A stretch of DNA of 64,000 nt. It comes from Paramesorhizobium salinisoli. GTDB taxonomy: Bacteria > Pseudomonadota > Alphaproteobacteria > Rhizobiales > Rhizobiaceae. The notes beneath the pieces were generated by a model. The model searched no databases and was not told the origin of the DNA. It was given only the letters and a program-made list of their open reading frames with translations. The stretch covers positions 1 through 64,000 of the forward strand of contig NZ_QOZG01000005.1 in assembly GCF_003335045.1 (NCBI RefSeq), read 5' to 3'. Shown piece after piece: positions 56,589 through 64,000 of this stretch. The position numbers were made by a program, and so were the translations under genes. Every line of letters begins with the position of its first letter. Position 1 is the first letter of the stretch.

Positions 56589-56742
56589 ATAATTCAGCAA
56601 GTTAGCGCTGCGCCCAGCGCTTGCCGGATCATCCCGTCAGCCGGTAACCAAATGCGAAGAAACGGCTGATAGCCTTCTTCCCGCGACAGATTCGGCCCAT
56701 CGGCCCATCGGCCTTGTCGCATGCAACCGGCGGGAATATCTC

Positions 56743-57525
56743 ATGGCCAGGAAAAGACGTTCATCCAAGCGCTCGTCCATGTCGGGATCGGGCATTGCCC
56801 TTCTCGCCATTCTGGGAATGGGCGGGGCGAGCTGGTGGGCGACCTATGAGGGCAAGCATTCGAAAGCGGATTTCTCCCGATTTTTGAGCAGCTTTTCGAC
56901 CGGGAAGAAGACCGAAACGAAGGTTTCCAAGCCGAGAGACATCATAGCGGATAAGGCGCAGCCGCCCAGGACGCAGGCGAAAGCAGCGCCCGGCAAGCGT
57001 GATGGCAAGGACGATGTTTCGCGTTCGGCCGAGATTCGTTCTCCCTCTCCCCGGCCTTCCGCTCCGGTGGGCTCGAACTCATTTCCGCCGCGCCCCTCTT
57101 CCTCCCGCAACGTCGCCGCGCTAGCGGCGGTGAAGCCTCCCGCGCCTCTCTCCAAGGCACCGGTGGCCAAGTCAGGCGAGACGAAGGCCGCGCCGAAGGG
57201 CATCCCGGTCGGTCGCGCCGCGCCCCATACGACGCCATCGGTCATCTATGCCAGAGAACGGATCATCATCCGCCAGAGAGCCTGGGACAAGGCGGCGGGG
57301 GTCGGCACAGTCGAAAAGGGCCGAGAAATGCGCTCCTACGGCAAAACGGGCAAATGGCACCGTGTCGTCGTGCCGTCGACCAACATGATTGGTTGGGTGC
57401 ATGAAGACATGCTGGCGGCGTCGCAGCCGGGGTTGTTCATGACGGGATCGATTTTCAGAACTCCGGTCAACCCGGAAATTGCAGCGCCGAACCCGCCGCC
57501 GATGCCGGTGAAAAGCAAACAATAA
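56743..57525 (+). CDS. SH3-domain envelope protein
   Basis: This 260-residue protein has a basic N-terminus (MARKRRSSKRSS), one membrane helix (IALLAILGMGGASWW), a long Pro/Ala/Ser/Lys-rich linker and a C-terminal bacterial SH3-type domain (IIIRQRAWDKAAGVGTVEKG, GKWHRVVVPSTNMIGWVHEDML). The helix and linker suggest that the SH3 domain is placed in the periplasm, where such domains bind peptidoglycan. It stands alone after tRNA-Arg. Confidence 0.75.
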   Translation: MARKRRSSKRSSMSGSGIALLAILGMGGASWWATYEGKHSKADFSRFLSSFSTGKKTETKVSKPRDIIADKAQPPRTQAKAAPGKRDGKDDVSRSAEIRSPSPRPSAPVGSNSFPPRPSSSRNVAALAAVKPPAPLSKAPVAKSGETKAAPKGIPVGRAAPHTTPSVIYARERIIIRQRAWDKAAGVGTVEKGREMRSYGKTGKWHRVVVPSTNMIGWVHEDMLAASQPGLFMTGSIFRTPVNPEIAAPNPPPMPVKSKQ

Positions 57526-57769
57526 GATTTTCTCCATAGCCGGTTGCGCCATCGCGCATCACGCCGTATAACGCGTGGAAATATTCCGTGCTGAAAAGTC
57601 GAGATGATTTTCCTCTGCGCCAAGCCGTCAGGGTGAACGCAGTGCTTTTGCGCGGTTAAAATCCGACAGACGATACAGAAAACGCCACGTTGAGCCGACC
57701 GGCAGGATTCGTTCCGGCAGACTCACTCCAATCGCGCGATTCTGTTAGATCCGGACGAAAGGAATGTGC

Positions 57770-58444
57770 ATGACAAATTTTCACCAATCTCTTATCGCCG
57801 CCGCCTTCCTTGCCGTGCTGACGTTTGGCTCGACGCAAGTGGTGTGGGCGGAGCCTGCGCCCCTGATCGCCACGCCCGGCAAAACCGCTGATGGCGGCTA
57901 TCTGGTGCGGCTGGGCGCGCGGCTTCCGCTGGGATGGGAGACTTCGGTTGGCACGGAGATTGGTTTTGACGGCAAGGCGCAGAGCCCGGAAATGCTCGGC
58001 GCGCCGGAAGCACCGCCATCGGCCTTGTGGAGTTCGGTCAAGCTACCGCCTTCCAGGCTCGCGGGCTGGGATGGTGCAGATCTCAACCTGCGGCTGGGCA
58101 CAGCCGACGGCAGCGGCAGCGTCGCCATGGCGATGCGGCGAAAATGGACCGTCGCCGACCGGGTCACCGCGCAGGTGAATGACAAATATTCGGTGTCATA
58201 CAGCGGTTCGGCTGCAAGAGAGAGCCATTGGGAGATGACGAAGGCAATGAAGCTTTCGTTCGACGGCAGCAAGACGGCCTTCATCGCACAGACGCGACGG
58301 ACGGACACCGATCCGCACTGGTATACCAGCATCAGCGCGCAGCAGAAGATTTTGGGCGACGTAAACCTCGTAACGTCGATGAACGATATCGCCTCCGGCA
58401 ACAGCACCCGGACAATCGGGGCGAACTACGCACACAAATGGTAG
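57770..58444 (+). CDS. Secreted protein of unknown function
   Basis: The ATG at 57770 is preferred over the one at 57764 because AAAGGA lies 6 bp upstream of it. The 224-residue product has a signal peptide ending VVWAEP and a beta-rich body with alternating strands (GGYLVRLGARLPLGWETSVGT, reported here as GGYLVRLGARLPLGWET, and SGSVAMAMRRKWTVADRV) and a final aromatic KW. This resembles an outer-membrane beta-barrel fragment or a periplasmic beta-protein. I do not recognise a family. Confidence 0.65.
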   Translation: MTNFHQSLIAAAFLAVLTFGSTQVVWAEPAPLIATPGKTADGGYLVRLGARLPLGWETSVGTEIGFDGKAQSPEMLGAPEAPPSALWSSVKLPPSRLAGWDGADLNLRLGTADGSGSVAMAMRRKWTVADRVTAQVNDKYSVSYSGSAARESHWEMTKAMKLSFDGSKTAFIAQTRRTDTDPHWYTSISAQQKILGDVNLVTSMNDIASGNSTRTIGANYAHKW

Positions 58445-58469
58445 GCTGCCGACCTGAAATGGCGACGCC

Positions 58470-59168
58470 TCAATCCCTGCCCTCGCCCTGCCCTTTCTCA
58501 AAGGTTGCGAGAACATTGGCAGCGAACGGGCGGGTGATACGGGCTTTTTGCTCCAGAGCAGCCCGGTCGAGGCGGTCTACGATGTGGTTGGCGGTCGAAA
58601 GCGAGCGCTCGATGCGGCTGACGAGATAGCTGACCAGATGCGGTTCGACAAGAATCTGACGGTCGGCGAAAAGCTTGTATATGACGGCGGATAAAAGCGC
58701 GTCATCAGGCTCGGAAATCTCCACCACCGTCGCCGCCTTCAGGCGCGATGCGAGGTCCGGCAGCGTTGTCGGCCAGTTGGCCGGCCAGCGGCGCGATGTC
58801 ATCAGGAGCGACGTGCCAGCCTGGCGGACCGTGTTGATCAGGTGGAAAAGCCCCGTTTCGTCGAAGGGCGCCGCGCCTAGATCGTCGATCAGCACCGGGC
58901 CTTCCGATGCCTTTTCAAGCGCTCCCGGGCCAATCTCGGCCGCATCAAGGACTGCGGCATTCGAGGCAGCCCTCCAGATCGCCGCCAGATGGGTCTTGCC
59001 GGAGCCCACCGGCCCTGCAAGCACCACGACGGGTGAAATCCAGTTCGGCCACCGGTCGATGATATCAACGGCGGCGTGGTTCGATCCCGCGACGATCAGA
59101 TCGTCGCGCCCGTAGCCCGGCTCATGGCCAAGCGCCAGCGGCAGTTGGCGGGGCAAGGTGGTCGTCAT
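58470..59168 (-). CDS. hdaA: DnaA-related regulator HdaA
   Basis: This 232-residue protein is a DnaA-like AAA+ domain without the DnaA DNA-binding domain. Walker A is GPVGSGKTHLA, Walker B is VLIDDLGAAPFDE, and a sensor-like LLMTSRRWPANW segment follows. It starts with the clamp-binding motif RQLPLAL, as in Hda. With the beta clamp it stimulates ATP hydrolysis on DnaA to prevent re-initiation. It lies 42 bp downstream of perM on the same strand, a conserved neighbourhood with purM-purN. Confidence 0.9.
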   Translation of the reverse strand: MTTTLPRQLPLALGHEPGYGRDDLIVAGSNHAAVDIIDRWPNWISPVVVLAGPVGSGKTHLAAIWRAASNAAVLDAAEIGPGALEKASEGPVLIDDLGAAPFDETGLFHLINTVRQAGTSLLMTSRRWPANWPTTLPDLASRLKAATVVEISEPDDALLSAVIYKLFADRQILVEPHLVSYLVSRIERSLSTANHIVDRLDRAALEQKARITRPFAANVLATFEKGQGEGRD

Positions 59169-59210
59169 GTCATATATTCCGGATTATCTGCCGGAACAGG
59201 CAGCACACCA

Positions 59211-60407
59211 TCATTCCGCTTCTCCGGCCGCTTCTCCGGCAGGCTCTCCCGGCCGCTTCACATGCTCGATTTCCTTATGGCGGCTGCGGTACATCGGCGA
59301 TTGCAGATAGCGGCCCAGCGCGAAGCGCACCAGTACGCCGACGGCAGCCGCGGCTGGCACGGCGATCAGCATGCCGGTGAAGCCGAGGAGAGAGCCGAAG
59401 GCGAACAGAGCGAACATCAGCCAGACGGGATGCAGGCCGACCGACGAGCCGACAAGCTTCGGCTGCAATATATTGCCCTCGATGAACTGGCCGATGAAGA
59501 AGACGAGCGCGACGGCGCAGATCATGATCCAGTCCGGCCAGAACTGCACGAGGGCGACGCCTATGGCCAGCACCAGGCCAAGCAGCGAGCCTATATAGGG
59601 AATGAAGCTGATGAGCCCGGCGAAGAGCCCAATCAGCAGGCCGAAATTGAGGCCGACGATGGTGAGGCCGACGGCATAGATCGTTCCCAGGATGATGCAG
59701 ACGGTGCCTTGGCCGCGAATGAAGCCGGCGATAGCGGCGTCCATCTCGCGCGCGATCTGGCGCACGTCGTGCAGATGGTCACGCGGGATCCATGAATCGA
59801 TGCGCTCGATCATGCGGTCCCAGTCGAGCAGCATGTAGAAGGCGACCACGGGCGTGACGACGAAAAGCGCTGCGATATCGATCAGCGCCTTGCCGGAATT
59901 CCACAGCGACTGGAACAGTGTCGAGAGGAAGCCCGCGCCCTGCTGGAGCAGCGTGCTCAGATTGTCCTGGATGACGGAACTGTCCACCCCGATGACATTC
60001 TTCAGCCATGTCGAATCCCTGTCGGCGATGAGCGACTGGAGCTGGGTGATATAACCCGGCAACCGCGCGATGAAGTCAGTCAGCTGCGTCGCCAGCACCG
60101 GGACGATGATCATGACGGCCAAAACCAGCGTGATCAGGAAGATGACCAGGATCACCACCGTTGCGGCGAGCCGCGACATCCCGAGCTTTTCCAGACGATC
60201 GGCCACCGGATCCAGGAAATAGGCAAGCGCCAGCCCGGCCACGAATGGCAGGAGGATCGAGCTGAAGATCACCAGGAACAGCACGAACACCACCATCGCG
60301 ATCAGCCAGAACACAGCCTGGCGGCGCACATTGGCGGTAAGGGTATTCACCTGCACATCGACATGGATGTCGCGTTCAGGCCTGGTTTTCACCGGTGTCT
60401 TCGCCAT
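59211..60407 (-). CDS. AI-2E/PerM-family membrane transporter
   Basis: This 398-residue protein has about eight helices and the PerM/AI-2E pattern: VVFVLFLVIFSSILLPFVAGLALAYFLDP-type first helices (ALAYFLDP), GQGTVCIILGTIYAVGL and GNILQPKLVGSSVGLHPVWL. The ATG at 60407 fits the family start better than 60485. Members export small molecules or ions. It is divergent from purM and followed by hdaA. Confidence 0.88.
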   Translation of the reverse strand: MAKTPVKTRPERDIHVDVQVNTLTANVRRQAVFWLIAMVVFVLFLVIFSSILLPFVAGLALAYFLDPVADRLEKLGMSRLAATVVILVIFLITLVLAVMIIVPVLATQLTDFIARLPGYITQLQSLIADRDSTWLKNVIGVDSSVIQDNLSTLLQQGAGFLSTLFQSLWNSGKALIDIAALFVVTPVVAFYMLLDWDRMIERIDSWIPRDHLHDVRQIAREMDAAIAGFIRGQGTVCIILGTIYAVGLTIVGLNFGLLIGLFAGLISFIPYIGSLLGLVLAIGVALVQFWPDWIMICAVALVFFIGQFIEGNILQPKLVGSSVGLHPVWLMFALFAFGSLLGFTGMLIAVPAAAAVGVLVRFALGRYLQSPMYRSRHKEIEHVKRPGEPAGEAAGEAE

Positions 60408-60702
60408 GGTGATAGCTACCGTCCGTTCGATCCTCAAATGGGCACCATTTGGGTATGCAAATGAGATAGGCCGTTGCCGGAGCAACGGTCAAGGGTTCTC
60501 GCATTGCTCTATATGGGGATACCGCCCGAAAACCATCGCCGGATCGTCATTACTTCATTGGGCTTTCCCGGGCTTTTCCGGTAGACATGGCCCATATCGA
60601 CCTTGCGGGACGGGCAAACTCGTGCCATTGCGCGCTTGCGTAAAAGAATTTTATCCGTTTCCGCCCGCCCCGCCCCGCGGGACGGCGCATCGGGAGTAAA
60701 CG
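60408..60702. other. 295-bp divergent region between perM and purM
   Basis: No gene, riboswitch core or strong hairpin is seen. It must hold the promoters of perM and purM. A GGGAG lies about 7 bp before the purM ATG. Confidence 0.4.
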
Positions 60703-61779
60703 ATGACTGGCAAGCCCCTTACCGGCAAGAACGGTTTGACCTATGCAGAGGCAGGCGTTGATATCGACGCCGGAAATCTCCTGGTGGAGAAGATCAAGCC
60801 GCTCGTCCGCTCGACGCGACGTCCGGGCGCGGATGGAGAGATCGGCGGCTTCGGCGGCCTCTTTGACCTGAAGGCAGCGGGCTTCACCGACCCAGTGCTT
60901 GTGGCCGCCAATGACGGCGTCGGCACCAAGCTGAAAATCGCTATCGACGCGGGCAAGCACGACACGGTCGGCATCGATCTCGTCGCCATGTGCGTCAATG
61001 ATCTGGTGGTGCAGGGTGCGGAGCCGCTCTTCTTCCTCGACTATTTCGCCACCGGCAAGCTTGACCCGGACCAGGGCGCTTCGATCGTCGCCGGCATTGC
61101 CGATGGCTGCAGGCAGGCGGGTTGCGCGCTCATCGGCGGCGAGACGGCGGAAATGCCCGGCATGTACCGCGATGGCGACTATGATCTCGCCGGCTTTGCG
61201 GTGGGTGCGGCGGAGCGCAACCGGCTGCTTCCCGCCGGCGATATCATGGCAGGAGACGTCATTCTCGGGCTTTCGTCCTCGGGCGTGCATTCCAACGGGT
61301 TCTCGCTGGTGCGCCGCATCGTTGAGCTTTCCGGCCTTGGCTGGGATACTGAAGCGCCTTTCGCGTCGGGCACGACGCTGGGCGCAGCCCTTTTGACGCC
61401 GACCCGCATCTATGTGAAGCCGCTGCTTGCGGCCATCCGCGCCGGGGACGGCATCAAGGCGCTGGCGCATATCACCGGCGGCGGCTTTCCGGACAATATT
61501 CCGCGCGTGCTGCCCGCTGGACTTGCAGCGGAAATCGATCTCTCCGCTATCAATGTGCCGCCCGTGTTCTCCTGGCTCGCCAAGACGGGCGGGGTTGAAC
61601 GGGACGAGATGCTGCGCACCTTCAATTGCGGCATCGGCATGATCGCCGTTGTCTCGCCACAACAGGCGGCTGAAGTGGCGGCGGTCCTCACAGCAGAGGG
61701 TGAGAAGATCGTCACGCTCGGCAAAATGATCCCGCGCGACGGCGCAGGCGTCGTCTATCGCGGTACCCTGGCCCTCTGA
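60703..61779 (+). CDS. purM: Phosphoribosylformylglycinamidine cyclo-ligase
   Basis: This 358-residue ATP-grasp-related enzyme of the PurM fold makes aminoimidazole ribotide. Signatures are [27 protein letters not shown] and [17 protein letters not shown] precedes the ATG. Its stop overlaps the purN start by one base, so two steps of purine synthesis are coupled. Confidence 0.96.
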   Translation: MTGKPLTGKNGLTYAEAGVDIDAGNLLVEKIKPLVRSTRRPGADGEIGGFGGLFDLKAAGFTDPVLVAANDGVGTKLKIAIDAGKHDTVGIDLVAMCVNDLVVQGAEPLFFLDYFATGKLDPDQGASIVAGIADGCRQAGCALIGGETAEMPGMYRDGDYDLAGFAVGAAERNRLLPAGDIMAGDVILGLSSSGVHSNGFSLVRRIVELSGLGWDTEAPFASGTTLGAALLTPTRIYVKPLLAAIRAGDGIKALAHITGGGFPDNIPRVLPAGLAAEIDLSAINVPPVFSWLAKTGGVERDEMLRTFNCGIGMIAVVSPQQAAEVAAVLTAEGEKIVTLGKMIPRDGAGVVYRGTLAL

Positions 61780-62426
61780 TGACCAGGAAGCGCGTCGCCG
61801 TTCTTATATCCGGGCGCGGGTCGAACATGTCCGCGCTGATCGAGGCCTGCAAGGACCCCGCCTATCCCGCGGAAATCGTCGCCGTGCTTTCCAACAAGCC
61901 CGATGCGGCCGGGCTCGATGTGGCGAGAAGCCATGGCATCGAGGCCATCGCGGTGCCTCAGAAGGATTATGCCTCCCGCGCCGCACATGAGGAGGCGCTC
62001 AACGCCGAACTCGCCCGCATCGCGCCTGACGTCATCTGCCTTGCCGGTTATATGCGGCTGATGTCGGCGGATTTCGTGGCAAAGTGGGTCGGCCGGATAA
62101 TCAATATCCACCCATCGCTCCTCCCGCTCTTCAAGGGCCTCGACAGCCACGCCCGCGTGCTGGAATCCGGCATGCGCGTTCATGGCTGCACCGTGCATTT
62201 CGTCACCGCCGAAATGGACGGCGGGCCAATCATCGCGCAAGGCGTGGTGCCGGTAATGCCGGGCGATACCGAAGAAATGCTTACCGCGCGCGTGCTGACG
62301 GTAGAGCACAAGCTCTATCCGCTGGCCCTGAAGCTGGTCGCCGAGGGCAAGGTGCATATGACGGACGGGCGGATCGTCTATTCGGGGCTCACCGAAGACG
62401 ACAGGACTTCGTTCGGGGCTTTTTGA
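61779..62426 (+). CDS. purN: Phosphoribosylglycinamide formyltransferase
   Basis: This 215-residue enzyme transfers the formyl group of 10-formyl-THF to glycinamide ribotide. Motifs are LISGRGSNMSALIEA, NIHPSLLPLFKGLDSHARVL and GCTVHFVTAEMDGGPI with the catalytic Asn, His and Asp. It overlaps purM by one base. The extra C-terminal residues (VYSGLTEDDRTSFGAF) are usual for alphaproteobacterial forms. Confidence 0.96.
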   Translation: MTRKRVAVLISGRGSNMSALIEACKDPAYPAEIVAVLSNKPDAAGLDVARSHGIEAIAVPQKDYASRAAHEEALNAELARIAPDVICLAGYMRLMSADFVAKWVGRIINIHPSLLPLFKGLDSHARVLESGMRVHGCTVHFVTAEMDGGPIIAQGVVPVMPGDTEEMLTARVLTVEHKLYPLALKLVAEGKVHMTDGRIVYSGLTEDDRTSFGAF

Positions 62427-62478
62427 GCGTCAAGCCCACATTCCCTCTTGCAGGAAAGAGGGGATATCACTCCGTTCC

Positions 62479-64000
62479 TCAACCGATATCCGCCCTTTTC
62501 ACCCAGACCTTGATGTCATGAAACGCCGCGCCGCCATAAGGGGCGGCGGCGTCTGCGCCGGTGAGGATGTTGATACCCTCGCCGCGCTCGAAGGTGGTAT
62601 TGGGGAATATTCCCTCCGAGATCACCACACCGCGGCGCTGGCTGTCCCGCACCCTGGCGTGCAGAACCAGTTCGCCGCGCCGGTTGCCGATTTCCACCCG
62701 GTCGCCATCGGCGACACCCAATCGCGCCGCATCGTCCGAATGGATCAGCAATTGCGGGCGGGCCTCCTTGGCTCCAGAGGTTGGCGTTTCCGAAAAGGTC
62801 GAATTGAGGAAATTATGCGCGGGCGATGTCGCGAGACGGAAGGGATGTTCCGCATCCGCCATCTCGATCGCCTGCCAATGATCCGGGAATTCCGGCAGGT
62901 CCGTGTAAGGCCCCTGCGGTCCCATCGAGCGCGGCGGCCTGTTGGGCGACAGGCTGCCGGTCCAGTCCGGCTTGAAACGGAATTTGCGGTCCGGCCAGTT
63001 GAACCCCTTGAGATAATGCGCGCGCTCGAAATCCGGCTGCATGTCGATCCAGCGGCGTTCCTTCAACTCGTCGAAACCCGGCAAGCCGCTTGCGCGCATC
63101 ATATTGTCGATCAGGGTCTTTTCATCGAGGCCGAAGCCCTCGTAATGGCCGACGCCGAGACGGTTCGCCAGTTCGTTGAGAACGAAGAGATTTGGCCGCG
63201 CCTCGCCCGCCGCTTCAACCAGCTTCGGCCCTAGCACGATATGCTGCTGGCCGCCGCCGCGATAGATATCGTCATGCTCCAGGAACATGGTCGCCGGCAG
63301 CACCACGTCGGCTAGCTTCGCCGTATCGGTCATGAACTGCTCATGGACGGCAACGAACAGATCCTCGCGCATGAACCCCTTGCGGATCAGGCGCTGTTCC
63401 GGTGCGACATTCGCCGGGTTGGTGTTCTGGATCAGCATGGCCATGACAGGCGGCCCGCCGTTGAGCGACTCCTTGTCACCCGTCAGTATTCGCCCGATCT
63501 TCGACTGGTCGAGATAGCGGATATCGGGATCCTTGAAGGCTTTTCCCTCGATTTCCGACTTATCCATGCGGAAAATGCCGGAATTGGAGTGAAACGCGCC
63601 ACCTCCCTCATGCAGCCAGGCACCGGTGACGGCGGGAATGCAGGACGCGGCGTGCATGTTGACCGCGCCATTGCGCTGGCGGGTGAAGCCGTAACCCAGC
63701 CGGAAAAAAGTCCGCTTGGTCGTGCCGACAAGCCGGGCGAAAGCCTCGATCTCCGAAACAGGCAGCCCGGTGATGGCGGACGCCCATTCCGGCGTGCGGC
63801 TTTGCAGATGCCTTTCCAGCCCCTTCGGATCGTCGGTATAGGCGTTGAGATAGTCCCAATCGGCAAGACCGTCACGAAAGAGCACATGCATGACGGCGCA
63901 GGCGAAGGCGCCGTCGGTGCCGGGTTTCAGCACAATGCCCATATCCGCCTGGCGGATGGTGGCGTTCTCATAGATATCGATGGCGACGATCTTCGCGCCG
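62479..64000 (-). CDS. Molybdopterin oxidoreductase family protein (N-terminus outside window)
   Basis: About 506 C-terminal residues of a DMSO-reductase-family enzyme are visible. The frame is open to the right edge and continues beyond it, so the ATG at 63942 is internal. Motifs include FFRLGYGFTRQRNGAVNMHAA, NTNPANVAPEQ, the PATMFLEHDDIYRGGGQQHI segment and a C-terminal molydopterin-binding barrel (ADGDRVEIGNRRGELVLHARV). The Fe-S cluster region and active-site residue lie outside, so substrate cannot be inferred. It is convergent with purN. Confidence 0.85.
   Translation of the reverse strand, partial: GAKIVAIDIYENATIRQADMGIVLKPGTDGAFACAVMHVLFRDGLADWDYLNAYTDDPKGLERHLQSRTPEWASAITGLPVSEIEAFARLVGTTKRTFFRLGYGFTRQRNGAVNMHAASCIPAVTGAWLHEGGGAFHSNSGIFRMDKSEIEGKAFKDPDIRYLDQSKIGRILTGDKESLNGGPPVMAMLIQNTNPANVAPEQRLIRKGFMREDLFVAVHEQFMTDTAKLADVVLPATMFLEHDDIYRGGGQQHIVLGPKLVEAAGEARPNLFVLNELANRLGVGHYEGFGLDEKTLIDNMMRASGLPGFDELKERRWIDMQPDFERAHYLKGFNWPDRKFRFKPDWTGSLSPNRPPRSMGPQGPYTDLPEFPDHWQAIEMADAEHPFRLATSPAHNFLNSTFSETPTSGAKEARPQLLIHSDDAARLGVADGDRVEIGNRRGELVLHARVRDSQRRGVVISEGIFPNTTFERGEGINILTGADAAAPYGGAAFHDIKVWVKRADIG

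Overview
The window looks like a chromosomal segment of an alphaproteobacterium of the order Hyphomicrobiales (Rhizobiales), near Brucellaceae/Phyllobacteriaceae. The evidence is its high GC, the gene order plsX-fabH-ihfA-merR, ribH-nusB next to ribD-ribE-nrdR-glyA, the LdtR/L,D-transpeptidase pair, an aapJQMP transporter, the bacterial homologues of complex I subunits NDUFS4 and NDUFS6, and rhizobial-type intergenic palindromic repeats. The genus is not resolved. Most of the window is core housekeeping sequence. I saw no prophage, insertion sequence, CRISPR array, toxin-antitoxin or defence locus.

Layout. 1-4314: the end of an exopolysaccharide locus (export protein tail, GT4 glycosyltransferase, polyprenyl-phosphate sugar-1-phosphate transferase, O-antigen ligase/polymerase-like protein). 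4283-8357: small accessory operons (DUF6152/DUF6644, a glycine-zipper miniprotein, ArsR-SRPBCC-membrane protein, rnk, DUF5993-DsbB). 8483-8559: tRNA-Pro(GGG). 8809-13834: a TetR-controlled RND efflux system. 13998-19479: a proline-rich protein, MerR, ihfA, fabH, plsX, DUF177, a cytochrome bc1 chaperone and bamE. 19566-32035: hppA, MFS, nusB, ribH, ribE, ribD, nrdR, glyA, L,D-transpeptidase, ldtR, DUF6163 and an enoyl-CoA hydratase-like protein. 32213-42943: hemB, RDD, bpt, EamA, parC, a periplasmic protein, aspS and rnd. 43195-48808: ppx, ppk1, an NDUFS6-like zinc protein and a FAD monooxygenase. 48946-55774: aapPMQJ, a PAP2 phosphatase and metC. 56051-64000: tRNA-Pro(TGG), NDUFS4-like protein, tRNA-Arg(TCT), two envelope proteins, hdaA, perM, purM-purN and a truncated molybdopterin oxidoreductase.

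How the genes work together. plsX-fabH start phospholipid and fatty-acid synthesis. ribD-ribE-ribH form most of riboflavin synthesis, with nrdR and nusB embedded. ppk1-ppx build and degrade polyphosphate behind a good Pho box. LdtR and its L,D-transpeptidase remodel peptidoglycan; two near-identical CtrA-type boxes lie upstream of ldtR. purM-purN are successive purine steps. hdaA and parC act in replication control and chromosome decatenation.

The most unusual things are not whole new gene clusters but sequence architecture. The start region of a PAP2 phosphatase is tandemly repeated about four times (54429-54503). A low-GC in-frame insert of about 38 codons sits in aspS (40314-40427). A palindromic intergenic element writes the last residues and stop codon of a monooxygenase (48754-48918), and all three of its copies lie between convergent genes. 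A perfect 28-bp palindrome separates glyA from nrdR. A 21-bp tandem repeat fronts a 43-residue glycine-zipper gene. Three mutually exclusive hairpin arms precede tRNA-Pro(TGG). I did not find a clearly new multi-gene system.
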